Source of the DNA: Rugalucina vietnamica
Lineage: Eukaryota > Mollusca > Bivalvia > Lucinida > Lucinidae
Direction: 5' to 3'
Assembly (NCBI GenBank): GCA_964017185.1
Contig: OZ024876.1
Span: 34,511,278 to 34,575,277 of the forward strand
Length of the DNA: 64,000 bases
The translations under genes were made by a program, and so were the position numbers. Below the pieces are notes generated by a model. It saw nothing but the letters and a program-made list of their open reading frames with translations, searched no databases and was not told the origin of the DNA. Below, in pieces: positions 43,203-52,533 of this stretch. The stretch's first letter is position 1, and each line of letters starts with the position of its first letter.

Positions 43203-43428
43203 CATGAATACCCACTAAAATCCCACTTTGATACAGTGAAACTGTGGTGACAGGGGTATAAAAACTCTTCTTATTTTTACTCCAAAACATAGACTATGGG
43301 TACTCATTAGAGGTAGTCCTAATGTGTACCCACAAACTATGCTTTGAGCAAAAATAATAAAATATCAAAATTTTCCTGATGAATTTTTCCATTTTTACAG
43401 CTGAAAAAAAAATGTATTTTTTGTAATG
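43203..43428 (-). repeat. Family A element, copy 22, diverged
   Basis: Starts CATGAATACCCACTAAAATC. The loop is reduced to TCATTAGAGGTAGTCC. Ends TTTTTTGTAATG with part of the TIR missing. Confidence 0.75.
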
Positions 43429-43562
43429 CATACTAATATTACATCAAAGTATGACAGCGCAAAATCCAGGCTGAGGCATCGTCTTAAGTGTTGGGACAAT
43501 TATAACTATCTGTGGTTGACAAGATGCAGCAACAAAATATTGTCTCTACCCATATACATACT

Positions 43563-43851
43563 CATTACGAAAACTCGCCCATGCAATAAACAGATCAAGA
43601 TTTTTTAAGTTGTAAAAATTAATAAAATTCAATGGAATTTTTTTTATATTTTTCTTGTTTTTGCTCAAAACATAGATTGTGGGTACACGTTAGAACCGCC
43701 TCGATGAGGCGGTTCTAACAAGTACTCACAATCTATGTTTCGGAGCAAAATTAAGAAAAATAGGTATACCCCTGCATACCCCAGTTTTGCTATATAAAAG
43801 TGGGGTTCAAGGGGGTATTTATTGCAAGGACATAATTATGTTATCCTGATG
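43563..43851 (+). repeat. Family A element, copy 23, full length
   Basis: Both halves and a perfect loop (GTTAGAACCGCCTCGATGAG, GCGGTTCTAAC) are present. The right terminus carries a small insertion (GACATAATTATGTTATCC). Confidence 0.9.
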
Positions 43852-43927
43852 GTTGTAATTTTAGTACTGTCAGATCTACTTAAGCTGCAACCAAGAGCAT
43901 TGACTGGAATATTACATATATTACATA

Positions 43928-44165
43928 TGAGCCGCATCATGAGAAAATCAACATTTTCCATGTGCAAAAACAAAGCTGCAAATCAGCTTTGTAGTAACTG
44001 ACCAGCTGATCAGCGTCTTGATTTTTCGCTTCTCCAATATTACAAATCCTCTTCTTTCTAAATCCAAAATTTCCAGTCTCTAGCCATCTTCTTAGCTTGT
44101 ACAGCTCAGTTCATGTCCAACCTGCTCGAAACCCAAAATTGTTGGTTTTCTCATGCCGTGGCTCA
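43928..44165 (-). mobile_element. Family B MITE, copy 19
   Basis: Flanks ATAT and AAAT. The interior is more diverged than most (AGCTTTGTAGTAACTGACC). Confidence 0.82.
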
Positions 44166-44200
44166 AATAATGGCACACCTGAAATTCATGAAGTCCCATT

Positions 44201-44415
44201 TGAGCTGCCGCATGGGAAAACAAACAATCTGCATAGGCGAAAACAAAGGCGCAGATCAGCTTCGCAGCGCCTTTGTTTTCCCTACACGGGTAGTAGAATT
44301 CCTCTACTTTCTTAATCCAAAATTTCCAGCCTCTAACCATCTTCTGTGACTGTACAGCCCGGTTTGTGTCGGACCTGGTCGGAAACCCAAATTGTTGGTT
44401 TTCTCATGCACAGTC
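44201..44415 (-). mobile_element. Family B MITE, copy 20
   Basis: Left end GAGCTGCCGCATGGG with ATTT before it; the right end is broken (CTCATGCACAGTCCT) but followed by ATTTG. The palindrome is shortened to CAGCTTCGCAGC. Confidence 0.8.
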
Positions 44416-44735
44416 CTATTTGTCAGCCAGCTCTGACTGAGATGGCATCAAAAGCTGACTAATCATTTACCTGGAAATTGGTCTGTTTACCCAAGTCTTT
44501 TGAAGAACTAATTTTATTATTTATATTTGTTTACAGAAGCCATGCATGCGTACAGTCTCATCTTTCTGTCTTCCAAAGATTTTCCTTCATTAGTGTCAAA
44601 AGTTATTTTTTGGCACAACAGATTGTCAGTCATGCTTGCTTTAAATTTATTTTGTAGTTTAATGTCCCAGTCAATACTTGTTTCAGTTATGCCGGGTGTT
44701 AACCAGTAGTAGTACTATGGGGAATCATGGACACA
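44416..44735. other. No gene; possible inverted SINE tail
   Basis: Near 44655-44690, TAGTTTAATGTCCCAGTC reads as the complement of the GGGACATTAAAC SINE tail. A pyrimidine tract plus TTTACAG precedes a short unconvincing frame at 44537. Confidence 0.3.
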
Positions 44736-44868
44736 CATCAGGAAAACATGTCCATGTAATGAATACCCCCTTATACCCCACTTTCATATAGTAAAACTGG
44801 GGAACGCAGGGGTATACCTATTTTTCTTATTTTTGCTCCAAAACATAGATTGTGGGTACTCGTTAGAA
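44736..44868 (-). repeat. Family A, GTATACCCC half only (copy 24)
   Basis: From CATCAGGAAAACATGTCC to the loop start ACTCGTTAGAA, where it is cut by a tRNA-derived SINE. Confidence 0.82.
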
Positions 44869-44990
44869 TAAAGGGTAATCAAGGACAACCCTGTGCCAGT
44901 GGGGGCTTGACCCCAGGATCTTTTGATTCAGTCCAATGCTTTAATACCACTCGGCAATATGCTCCTCAAAGGCTAGACTTTGTAAATTTA
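44869..44990 (-). mobile_element. tRNA-derived SINE head
   Basis: On the minus strand it reads TATTGCCGAGTGGTATTAAA (A-box TTGCCGAGTGG), then CCTGGGGTCAAGCCCCCAC (B-box-like GGGTCAAGCCCC), with tRNA spacing of about 40 bp between them. Internal Pol III promoter boxes of this kind mark tRNA-derived SINEs. No 3' tail is recognisable to the left. It is not an intact tRNA gene: stems are not preserved. Confidence 0.65.
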
Positions 44991-45104
44991 CTTCTGTGAT
45001 GTAACTAACACCCGGGTGGTCAGGGCAAACAGCACAGACCGAGATCAGATAATTTCTGACTGTACTGCAATATTCTACATGAGATTTGGTGGCATTCCTC
45101 TTTA

Positions 45105-45365
45105 CATCAGGAAAACATGTCCGTGCAGTGAATACCCCCCTAAACCCCACTTTTATGTAGTAAAACTGGCATTTGCAGGGGTATACCTATTTTTCTTATT
45201 TTTGCTCCAAAACACAGATTGTGGGTACTGTGGTCAAGGCGGTTCTAACGTGTACCCACAATCTATGTTTTGAGCAAAAATAAGAAAAATATCAAAACTT
45301 TTCCACTGCAAATTTCATTTTTTACAACTTTAAAACTCACTGTATGTTGCATGGGCAAGTTTTCA
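45105..45365 (-). repeat. Family A element, copy 25, loop arm lost
   Basis: CATCAGGAAAACATGTCC to GTGGGTACTG, then TGGTCAAGGCGGTTCTAACG. The right terminus is changed to GGCAAGTTTTCAACAAG. Confidence 0.82.
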
Positions 45366-45433
45366 ACAAGATCAGATGACAGCTTGTTGGAAGAGTTAGG
45401 AACATTATGGTACTTAGTTTCAGCAGGTAAATA

Positions 45434-45670
45434 TGAGCTTCGTGGTGAGAAAACCCCTCTTCTGGGTTTCCAACCAGGTCTGACACAAATTGGCCTGTAC
45501 AGTAACAGAAGAATGCTAGATGCTTGAAACTTTGCATATCAATAGAAGAGGAACTGTACTATCCGTGTAGCGAAAACAAAGGCGCTGATCAGCTGTGCAG
45601 TTACCGCACAGCTGATCTGTGCCTTTGATTTTGCACAGGCAAAGATCTGGTTTTCTCATGACGAGGGTCA
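45434..45670 (+). mobile_element. Family B MITE, copy 21
   Basis: 237 bp, flanked by ATAT on both sides. Ends GAGCTTCGTGGTGAG and CTCATGACGAGGGTC have drifted while the target duplication is exact. Confidence 0.86.
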
Positions 45671-46041
45671 TATAAATTATATTCAGATAACGTTTTCAAA
45701 ACATATATTATTTCAAATGATGAAATTTTAATTGATTTCCAACTTTTCTAGATACCCTCAAGGAAAAGCTAAAGAAAAACATCAGCAGACACACTGTCAT
45801 GGTTCTGCAAGTTTTGCCAAGAAATGTTACAGGTTAATAAATTGCTTCCTCATTTACCAGAATGTCACAAAAATAATAACAAAACCACACATCATATACA
45901 TTAAAACCTAAAAACCTCAAAGAATCACAGAAAATCTGGTATAAAAAAGAAAAGTCACTCTAATAAGCAACAATAAAATCATTTGGCTTACCTCTAGAGG
46001 TTTCATGACAACATGGACACTCCAGTTTACGTGGTCGTCTG
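45671..46041. other. No repeat; splice-like signals on both strands
   Basis: On the plus strand 45752-45832 is an 81-bp open segment between TTCCAACTTTTCTAG and GTTAAT (one frame contains KLKKNISRHTVMVLQVLP). On the minus strand a frame with KLECPCCHETSR runs into a good donor, GTAAGC, near 45990. Neither is enough to call an exon. Confidence 0.2.
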
Positions 46042-47003
46042 CTACTGAATGGCACTATAAAATGGCTGCTGCATGACTTGTTCACCAGGAACAGTTGCCA
46101 AATTTAGAACAGAGTGCTCCTGAAGCTGACACACACTGTGATTGCCTGTAAGAAGATAGGTACAAGACTTTGAACACACTTCCTCGCCTGTAAGACAGTG
46201 GAAAAGTTGACAAAGTCCGGGTTTACCGTAAACATTCTCAAACGTTGCTGTCACATTGTAATTATTGTAAAGTTTAATACTGTATGTCTGGAAATGTTCA
46301 CCAAGACTTTTATATAATATCTGCGAATTCATTGCTTCTGGAATTAAGATTTCTCAATACTGTAAATTATGAAATTCTTGCACAACTTATTTTGAAAATT
46401 TTCGTTTTCCAAACTATTCGTGAAGTTTTGAATTCGCAAACATTTATCATGTAGTCTTTACGCACCAGTCATTTGTAACCACTGCTCCCCCACCTATGGG
46501 GAAGGGCAGGGATTATGATTTTTCAGCTTTCAGTGCCCTGCTGTAAGCCCCACCCCCAGGGGGTGAACTGGATGTCAAAACATTGCTCTTTTCCCCACCA
46601 TTAGCAAGAGAAAATCTCCCTGGGGTAAGGATCGTAACATAAAACCCCCGTCATTTCCCCTGCAGGGACACTCGAACACTCGAAAAGTAATTGCCCTGCA
46701 CTTTAGCACGGCTATCCCCAACCTTCCCCGTAGGTGGGGGTGGGGGTGGCAGTGGTTACAAATGACTGGTGCATTTTGAATTCTCTAGGCGCCGGATTCA
46801 CACATATTCATGAGTTTTAAATTCTTGCAAACATTTATGATCTTATAGTAGTTAGGTCTAGATTATAAGCTCTGTAAAACTGAAAAAAAACTTAAACATG
46901 ACACCTCAAAAGAACTTTCACAAACAACATGAAATTCATGTGATAATTTTCATACTTACAGTAAAGAAAGTGAAATGTAGAATACGAAAACAATCAGCCT
47001 CAT
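46042..47003 (-). CDS. Putative small secreted protein, two-exon model, possibly decayed
   Basis: I do not recognise this protein. The first exon (47003-46960) starts in a strong context, GCAGCCATGA, and encodes a signal-peptide-like string (MRLIVFVFYISLSLL region), then a perfect donor GTAAGTATG. A second segment, 46279-46042, is open on the same strand and stays in phase if the acceptor is ACATACAG at 46281-46280. It carries NVT and NHS glycosylation sequons and five cysteines (LCQLFHC, EEVCSKSC, SVCQL). The frame ends at TAG, but another frame, open across the stop, continues with RRPRKLECPCC to a good donor near 45990, so a frameshift or unseen splice is possible. The intron would contain a TA-flanked MITE whose own end supplies the donor. 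Real gene, pseudogene and coincidence are all still possible. Confidence 0.25.
46358..46963. mobile_element. Family H MITE, copy 2, with a nested element
   Basis: Ends TACTGTAAATTATGAAATTC and (inverted) TACTGTAAGTATGAAAATT, beginning and ending in TA. Interior strings such as TTTTGAATTCGCAAACATTT and CATGTAGTCTTTA match copy 1 at 59261. Read on the minus strand it starts TACTGTAAGT and ends TTTACAGTA, so it carries GT and AG splice dinucleotides at its ends. Confidence 0.65.
46462..46772. mobile_element. 311-bp MITE with GCACCAGTCA ends, nested in family H copy 2
   Basis: Left end GCACCAGTCATTTGTAACC, then ACTGCTCCCCCACCTA; the right end is its inverse (TAGGTGGGGGTGG, GCAGTGGTTACAAATGACTG, GTGC). 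Inverted similarity covers about 45 bp. GC-rich interior with CCCCAGGGGG-type palindromes. No clear target duplication, no frame. Confidence 0.8.
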
Positions 47004-47082
47004 GGCTGCAGAGGAAGTCATTTGAAAATGATGACAATAGATGACAGTGGCCAGGTACCCACGCATGCTATAAGCTCACCTA

Positions 47083-47211
47083 CCTGCGAAGCTAATCAGC
47101 ACCTCTGTTTTTGCTACATGGATAGTACAATTCCTCAACAATGCCTTGTACAGCCCAGTTTGTGACAGACCTGTTCAGAAACCACATTGTTTTTCCTCAT
47201 GACATGGCTCA
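47083..47211 (-). mobile_element. Family B, right half only (copy 22)
   Basis: CTGCGAAGCTAATCAGCACC to CTCATGACATGGCTCA. The other half is missing; it abuts a CTATAAGCTCACCT string similar to family E ends. Confidence 0.75.
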
Positions 47212-47275
47212 AATTTTGTCGATTACGGGTCTTACGCTCTACCAACAGCTAATGCCATACGGACAAGGGGCCTCT

Positions 47276-47554
47276 CATTACGAAAACATGCCCATGCAAT
47301 ATACAGAGATTTTTTTCAGATCTAAAAATTGAAAATTTCATTGTAAAATTTTTGATATTTTTCTTATTTTTGCTCAAAACATAGATTGTGGGTACACGTT
47401 AGAACCGCCTCGCCGAGGTGGTTCTAATGAGTACCCACAATCTATGTTTTGGAGCAAAAATAAGAAAAATAGGTATACCCCTGCATACCCCAGTTTTACT
47501 ATATAAAAGTGGGGTTTGCGGGGGTATTCATTTCAAGGACATGTTTTCCTGATG
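47276..47554 (+). repeat. Family A element, copy 26, full length
   Basis: CATTACGAAAACATGCCC to CATGTTTTCCTGATG, with an intact loop GTTAGAACCGCCTCGCCGAG, GTGGTTCTAA. No matching flanks. Confidence 0.92.
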
Positions 47555-48020
47555 GTTAAAAGTCTCATCTGACAGAACATATGACAAGAGCCAGTCTAGT
47601 AAGTTCACATACAGGTAATTCCAGCACCAGAACATGCTGCCTCTTTGAGCCAATAATGTGTTCAGTTTATTTACCTGGTCAAACATTTCATCAAGTGATT
47701 CTTTTCATTCAATCTCTGGTTGCCATGGCAACTGTCCCGTAGCCAGGTATAAACTGTCAAAGATCAAAGTATAACTGTCAGGGGAAGCTGCGACTTATCT
47801 CTACAGTCAAAACAGCAGATTAGCAACAAGGGGTGTAACATGCATGGTATTTGTGGTCATTTTTAAGTATATTTTGTGAAATTATTTTTTGGGTTGATTT
47901 CGGTTTGAATGTCCCAGTAACAGCTTAAGTCATGTGGACAGGGGACCACAGTTGAAAGTCTTATCCGACAGACGGACTGGAGAACTGTTAAATTATGCAT
48001 TAGCAGAAGATAACATGACC
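47555..48020. other. No gene seen
   Basis: Unique sequence; near 47905 GAATGTCCCAGTAACAGC weakly resembles an inverted SINE tail. Confidence 0.4.
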
Positions 48021-48272
48021 TATCAGGAAAACATGTCCTTGTAATGTATACCCCACTTTTATACAGTAAAAGTGGGGCATACTGGGGTATACCTATTTTT
48101 CTTATCATTTCTCCAAAACATTGACTGTATGTACTCGTTAGAATCACCTCGCCCCATAATCTATGTTTTGAGCAAAAATAAACAAAATATAAACAAAAAA
48201 TTCTACTGAAATTTTCCTTTTTGTACAATTTTTTAAAATCTCCGTATATTGCATGGGTGTGTTTTCGTAATG
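48021..48272 (-). repeat. Family A element, copy 27, loop arm lost
   Basis: TATCAGGAAAACATGTCC, first arm and TTAGAATCACCTCG, then directly CCCCATAATCTATG; ends GTGTGTTTTCGTAATG. Confidence 0.83.
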
Positions 48273-48441
48273 GTCAGAACCTAAGTCAAAAGGTTTTAAC
48301 AAACTCAATTTAAGCATACTGTCAGCAGCAAAGTAACTGAATGATAAGTGCAAACAGAACTTTTGAAATGAACTCAATGCAATAGCAACTTCTGAATATG
48401 CCCAAGTACAGGTTTTCTCATGACTCGAGTTTGCATTTTAA

Positions 48442-49385
48442 GGATGTTCGCTGCCAATGAAAAAGTATTCAAACTTTTTTTCTAACCACTCTTTTTTGAT
48501 TCCAAAATACAACACAAGACATTTGAAAACAAAATAAATAGAGGGTAGTGTGCATTTTTTCAAGCTACAGGCCTCTGAATGAGACCTCTGAGCACCATGT
48601 TTTAAATTTGGTAAAATTAATTGAATTTTTAATTCTTTGAAACATACCTGTCTTGAACAAAAATACACCTAGAATGCTTTCAAAAGTCATAATATTTACG
48701 TAGCGCAGACAATTTTGGACCAAAAGCATAGAAAATTTTGCAACTTGGAGTGGATGACAAAATTTTACAATTCCTTTTCCAACCCTACCCCCATACTTGA
48801 AAAGTCGGAAAAAATCAATATTTTGAAATGTACCAAACCCATATTTGTTGATTCAAACTTTTTCTTGTATTTTCACACAACATAGAACTTGGTAATATTG
48901 TTCGAATAAAAGAAAGAAATGTATAGGGTAGTGAGCATATAAGAGAGAACCAACAACTTGAAAATCGCCATTTTCAGCCTTTTTTCGGCTGTTTTGTTTC
49001 TAAAAGCCCATTTCATAAAACCACCTTAAATTTTCAAACCAACACACCAAAGACACAAAGAATAGCTTAGAAGACCATGTACACATATACTGCTGCTAAA
49101 ATAAACATCGAACTAGTGCAATTAATTTGAAGATGTGTAATATTCAAGTTTAATCTACCCTACCCCCTAAATTTTACTGACAACTAAAATTTTCTGAAAA
49201 GTTGCAGAAAATGGGGTGAAAAAATGAAGCTTCTTAGATTGACAATTTTCATAGCTCATTCAATGCATATTATCAATATGTAATCAAATATAAAATATTA
49301 GGAAAATATCTGCAACCGTTTGCGAGATATTCAAGAAAAGAAAAACCGGAAGTTCCGAAATGTCAAATGTTAGCAGCGAACATCC
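48442..49385. mobile_element. Element O, 944-bp MITE in a TTAA site
   Basis: Ends GGATGTTCGCTGCCAA and the inverted TTAGCAGCGAACATCC, with TTAA directly outside both (48438-48441 and 49386-49389). The AT-rich interior has no frame above 76 codons and no transposase motif. TTAA duplication is typical of piggyBac and Kolobok superfamilies; which one is unresolved. Confidence 0.87.
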
Positions 49386-49465
49386 TTAAAGCACCTTTTG
49401 GGATAAATCACAGAGAGACATGATGTCCCAGTATGAGACACAACACAATAAAATATAATCATGAC

Positions 49466-49701
49466 CATTACGAAAACTTGCCCATGCAATATATATATAG
49501 AGATTTTTTCAGCCATAAAATTCGGAAATTTCAGCAGAAAATTTTTGATACTTTTTCTTATTTTTGCTCAAAACATAGATTGTGGGTACACATTAGAATC
49601 GCCTCGCCGAGAAAAATAGGTATACCCCTGCATACCCCAGTTTTGCTATATAAAAGTGGGGTTTAAGGGGGTATACATTACACGGACATGTTTCCCTGAT
49701 G
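49466..49701 (+). repeat. Family A element, copy 28, loop arm lost
   Basis: CATTACGAAAACTTGCCC through GCCTCGCCGAG, then directly AAAAATAGGTATACCCC, so one full arm is missing. Ends CATGTTTCCCTGATG. Confidence 0.86.
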
Positions 49702-49857
49702 AGCCCAAAAATATGGCAGTGCCAAACATACAAGAGATCAGCCCAAATATGAGCCCAAACTGATAATGTCTTTGCTGCCAAGCTATGATGCTCCTTCAAT
49801 ATTCATCAAAAGCTAGCAATGGCCTCCACTTAAATAATCAGATATCTGATCAAAAAT

Positions 49858-49889
49858 CACATTGATGGTTTTCTCATGACGCGGCTCAA
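49858..49889 (-). repeat. Family B terminus, solo
   Basis: CACATTGATGGTTTTCTCATG, then ACGCGGCTCA, matches the right end of minus-oriented B copies; the rest is absent. Confidence 0.5.
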
Positions 49890-50048
49890 ATCACAGCTGA
49901 ATAATTGAAGTGCCTTTAGATCAGATTGGTTTACCTGTAAACTAATTAAGGTTAATAATTAATGAGTTTGATTAAGTAAAAAATCAAAGACATGATATCT
50001 GTCCTTTGAACATGGAGACATCACTGATAGAAAATTGCTGCAGTAAAA

Positions 50049-50268
50049 CATTATGAAAACTTGCACATACAAAGATTTTTTTTTTTCAGATATAAAAATT
50101 GAAAATTTTACTGGAAAAATTTTGATTTTTTTTTTATTGGAAAAATTTTGATTTTTTTAATATTCGCGCTCAAAACATACATTGCAGGTACACGTTACAT
50201 ACATTGTGGGTACTCGTTAGAACCACCTCACCGAGGCGGTTCGAACGAGTACCCACAATGTATGTTTT
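50049..50268 (+). repeat. Family A element, copy 29, left part (host of a SINE and two Helentrons)
   Basis: CATTATGAAAACTTGCAC onward; ATTGGAAAAATTTTGATTTT is duplicated in the AT-rich half and ACATACATTG occurs twice before the loop. It breaks after CACAATGTATGTTTT, where a SINE is inserted. Confidence 0.85.
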
Positions 50269-50520
50269 TTTTTGTTTTTTGTTTTTTAATTCAGTTTTAC
50301 GTCCCTTTCAAGATTATTTCAGCTCACATGAGACGGGCCAATCAGTAGGTGGGCGAAAACGGGAGAACCCCGAGAAAAACCACCTGGCACACCCGCAAGC
50401 AGAACTTGGCTTGTCTCACATGTGGTCAGAGCGGGGCTCGAACCCACACCAGACACAGCGGTGAGATGATCGAATGATTAAGAAACAGCGTTCTTAACCG
50501 CTCCGCCACAGGGGCCGCTT
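50269..50520 (-). mobile_element. tRNA-derived SINE, full length, with 15-bp TSD
   Basis: On the minus strand it starts AAGCGGCCCCTGTGGCGG. A-box TGGCGGAGCGG and B-box GGTTCGAGCCC are perfect and correctly spaced. A GGGTTCTCCCGTTTTCGCCC block and the 3' end GGGACGTAAAACTG plus A/T-rich tail follow. CACAATKTATGTTTT flanks it on both sides (50254-50268 and 50521-50535, one mismatch), the duplication expected from LINE-mediated retroposition. Transcription would be by Pol III from the internal boxes. Confidence 0.9.
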
Positions 50521-50549
50521 CACAATTTATGTTTTGGATCAAAAATAAG
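50521..50549 (+). repeat. Family A element, copy 29, short middle part
   Basis: SINE target duplicate CACAATTTATGTTTT followed by GGATCAAAAATAAG, then the Helentron-like element E3 begins. Confidence 0.85.
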
Positions 50550-52533
50550 AACCAGAGGACCAATGGTCCTGTAAACGCTCACCTGAGATCAGCTGCATAT
50601 ACCAATAAACATGTTTGAATATTATGGAATTTAACTCCAGTGCAGGGGCAGATGAGGCCTTGGGCCATTTTCTTTTTTCAGAATCTTCAATATTCTGTCC
50701 ATTTGCCAATTTCCTGCTGGCTTTTCCCTTCAAATGACATTTTAACAGTTTTCCCAATTCAGATACATAGGCAACCCATGTTGACCTTGCCATAAACTTG
50801 GTCAAGGTCATCACAGGGTCATGATTTATATATACATTGGAGTACTTTAGCCATCGATGCCTCCCGCCAAGTTTCCTTGAAATCAGTCTTTTGGTTTCAG
50901 AGAAGATGACTTTTGATGGGTTTTTACCATATATGGGCATGGCGGCCATCTTTGTCATGTGATCTAGATTATTTATATACACACTGATTCCCCCATTCTA
51001 TAGATGCTTCACATAAAATTTGGCTTTGATTGGCCAAGCGGTTTCAGAGGAGAAGATGTTTAAATATTATAGAGATATACATGTATATTGCCCCAGGGTG
51101 GGGGCACATGAGCCCTTGGGGTCCATTTTTTTTCAGAATCATAAATATTCAGTCCTACTTCCCATTTTCTGCAAGACTTTCACTTTAAATGACATTTTAA
51201 AAGTTTTCCCCATTCAAATACATTGGCAACCTATGTTGACCTTGCCGTAAAATAGGTCAAGGTCATCACAGGGTCATGATTTATATGTACATTAGAGTGC
51301 TTGAGCCATCGATGCTTCATGCCAAGTTTCGTTGAAATCGGTCAACCGGTTCTGGAGAAGAAGATTTTTGAAGGGTTTTTACCATATATGGGCATGGCGG
51401 CCATCTTGGTCATGTGACCTGGACTTTTTTATATACATACTTGTTACCCCTTCCTATTGATGCTTTACATAAAATTTAGCTTTGATTGGCCAAGTGGTTT
51501 CAGAGGAGAAGACTTTTGAATATTATGGAGATATACATGTATATTGCCCCAGGGTGGGGGCACATGAGCCCCTGGGGTCCAATTTTTTTCAGAATCATTA
51601 ATATCCAGTCCTACTGCCCATTTCCTGCAAGACTTTCACTTTAAATGACATTTTAAAAGTTTTCCCCATTCAAATGCATTGGCGACCTATGTTGACCTTG
51701 CCGTAAAATAGGTCAAGGTCATCACAGGGTCATGATTTATATATACATTGTAGTGCTTGAGCCATCGATGCTTCATGCCAAGTTTCGTTGAAATAGGTCA
51801 ACCGGTTCTGGAGAAGAAGATTTTTGAAGGGTTTTTACCATATATGGGCATTGCGGCCATCTTGGTCATGTGACCTGGATTTTTTATATACACATTGGTT
51901 CCCCCTTCCCATAGATGCTTCATGTAAAATTTGGCTTTGATTGGCCAAGCGGTTTCAGAGAAGAAGATGTTGAATATTATGATAATATACATGTATATTG
52001 CCCCGGGGTGGGGGCGGATGAGCCCCTGGTGCCCAATTTTTTTCAGAATCATTAATATTCAGTCCTACTGCTCATTTTCTGCAAGATTTTTCCTTTAAAT
52101 GACAATTTAACAATTTTTCCCATTCAAATGCAAAGGCGACCTATGTTGACCTTGCCGTAAAATAGGTCAAGGTCACCGCAAGGTCATGATTTATATACAC
52201 ATTGTAGTACTTGAGTCATCGATGCTTCATGCCAAGTTTGGTTGAAATCGGTCCAGTGGTTCCGGAGAAGAAGATTTTTGAAGGGTTTTTACCATATATG
52301 GGCATGGCGGCCATCTTGGTCATGTGACCTGGATTATTTATATATACATTGGTTCCCCCTTCCCATAGATGCTTCATGTAAAATTTGGCTTTGATTGGCC
52401 AAGCTGTTTCAGAGGAGAAGATCTTTGAAAATGGTGGACAACGGACGACGGACGGACGACGGACGGACGGACGGACGACGGAGCATGGGTATACTATAAG
52501 CTCACCTTGTGAGCCTGACGGCTCAGGTGAGCT
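50550..52533 (-). mobile_element. Helentron-like element E3 (subfamily b)
   Basis: On the minus strand: 5' stem AGCTCACCTGAGCC / GGCTCACAAGGTGAGCT, a CGTC-rich microsatellite (complement of 52436-52478), four tandem units of about 457 bp, subterminal TCAGGTGAGCG, hairpin AGGACCATTGGTCCT and terminal CTGGTT. Units start with TTGACC-TTGCCGTAAAATAGG near 50780, 51237, 51692 and 52148 on the plus strand. Non-autonomous; no coding frame. Confidence 0.75.

Noticed and set aside
44869-44990. Possible functional tRNA gene
   Set aside because: A- and B-box-like sequences are present but acceptor and anticodon stems are not preserved; it fits a SINE head.
50539-50982. 147-codon minus-strand frame and sister frames at 51798, 56984 and 57715
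   Set aside because: All lie in the tandem core of Helentron-like elements and recur at the same place in each unit; they encode no Rep, helicase or other known domain.
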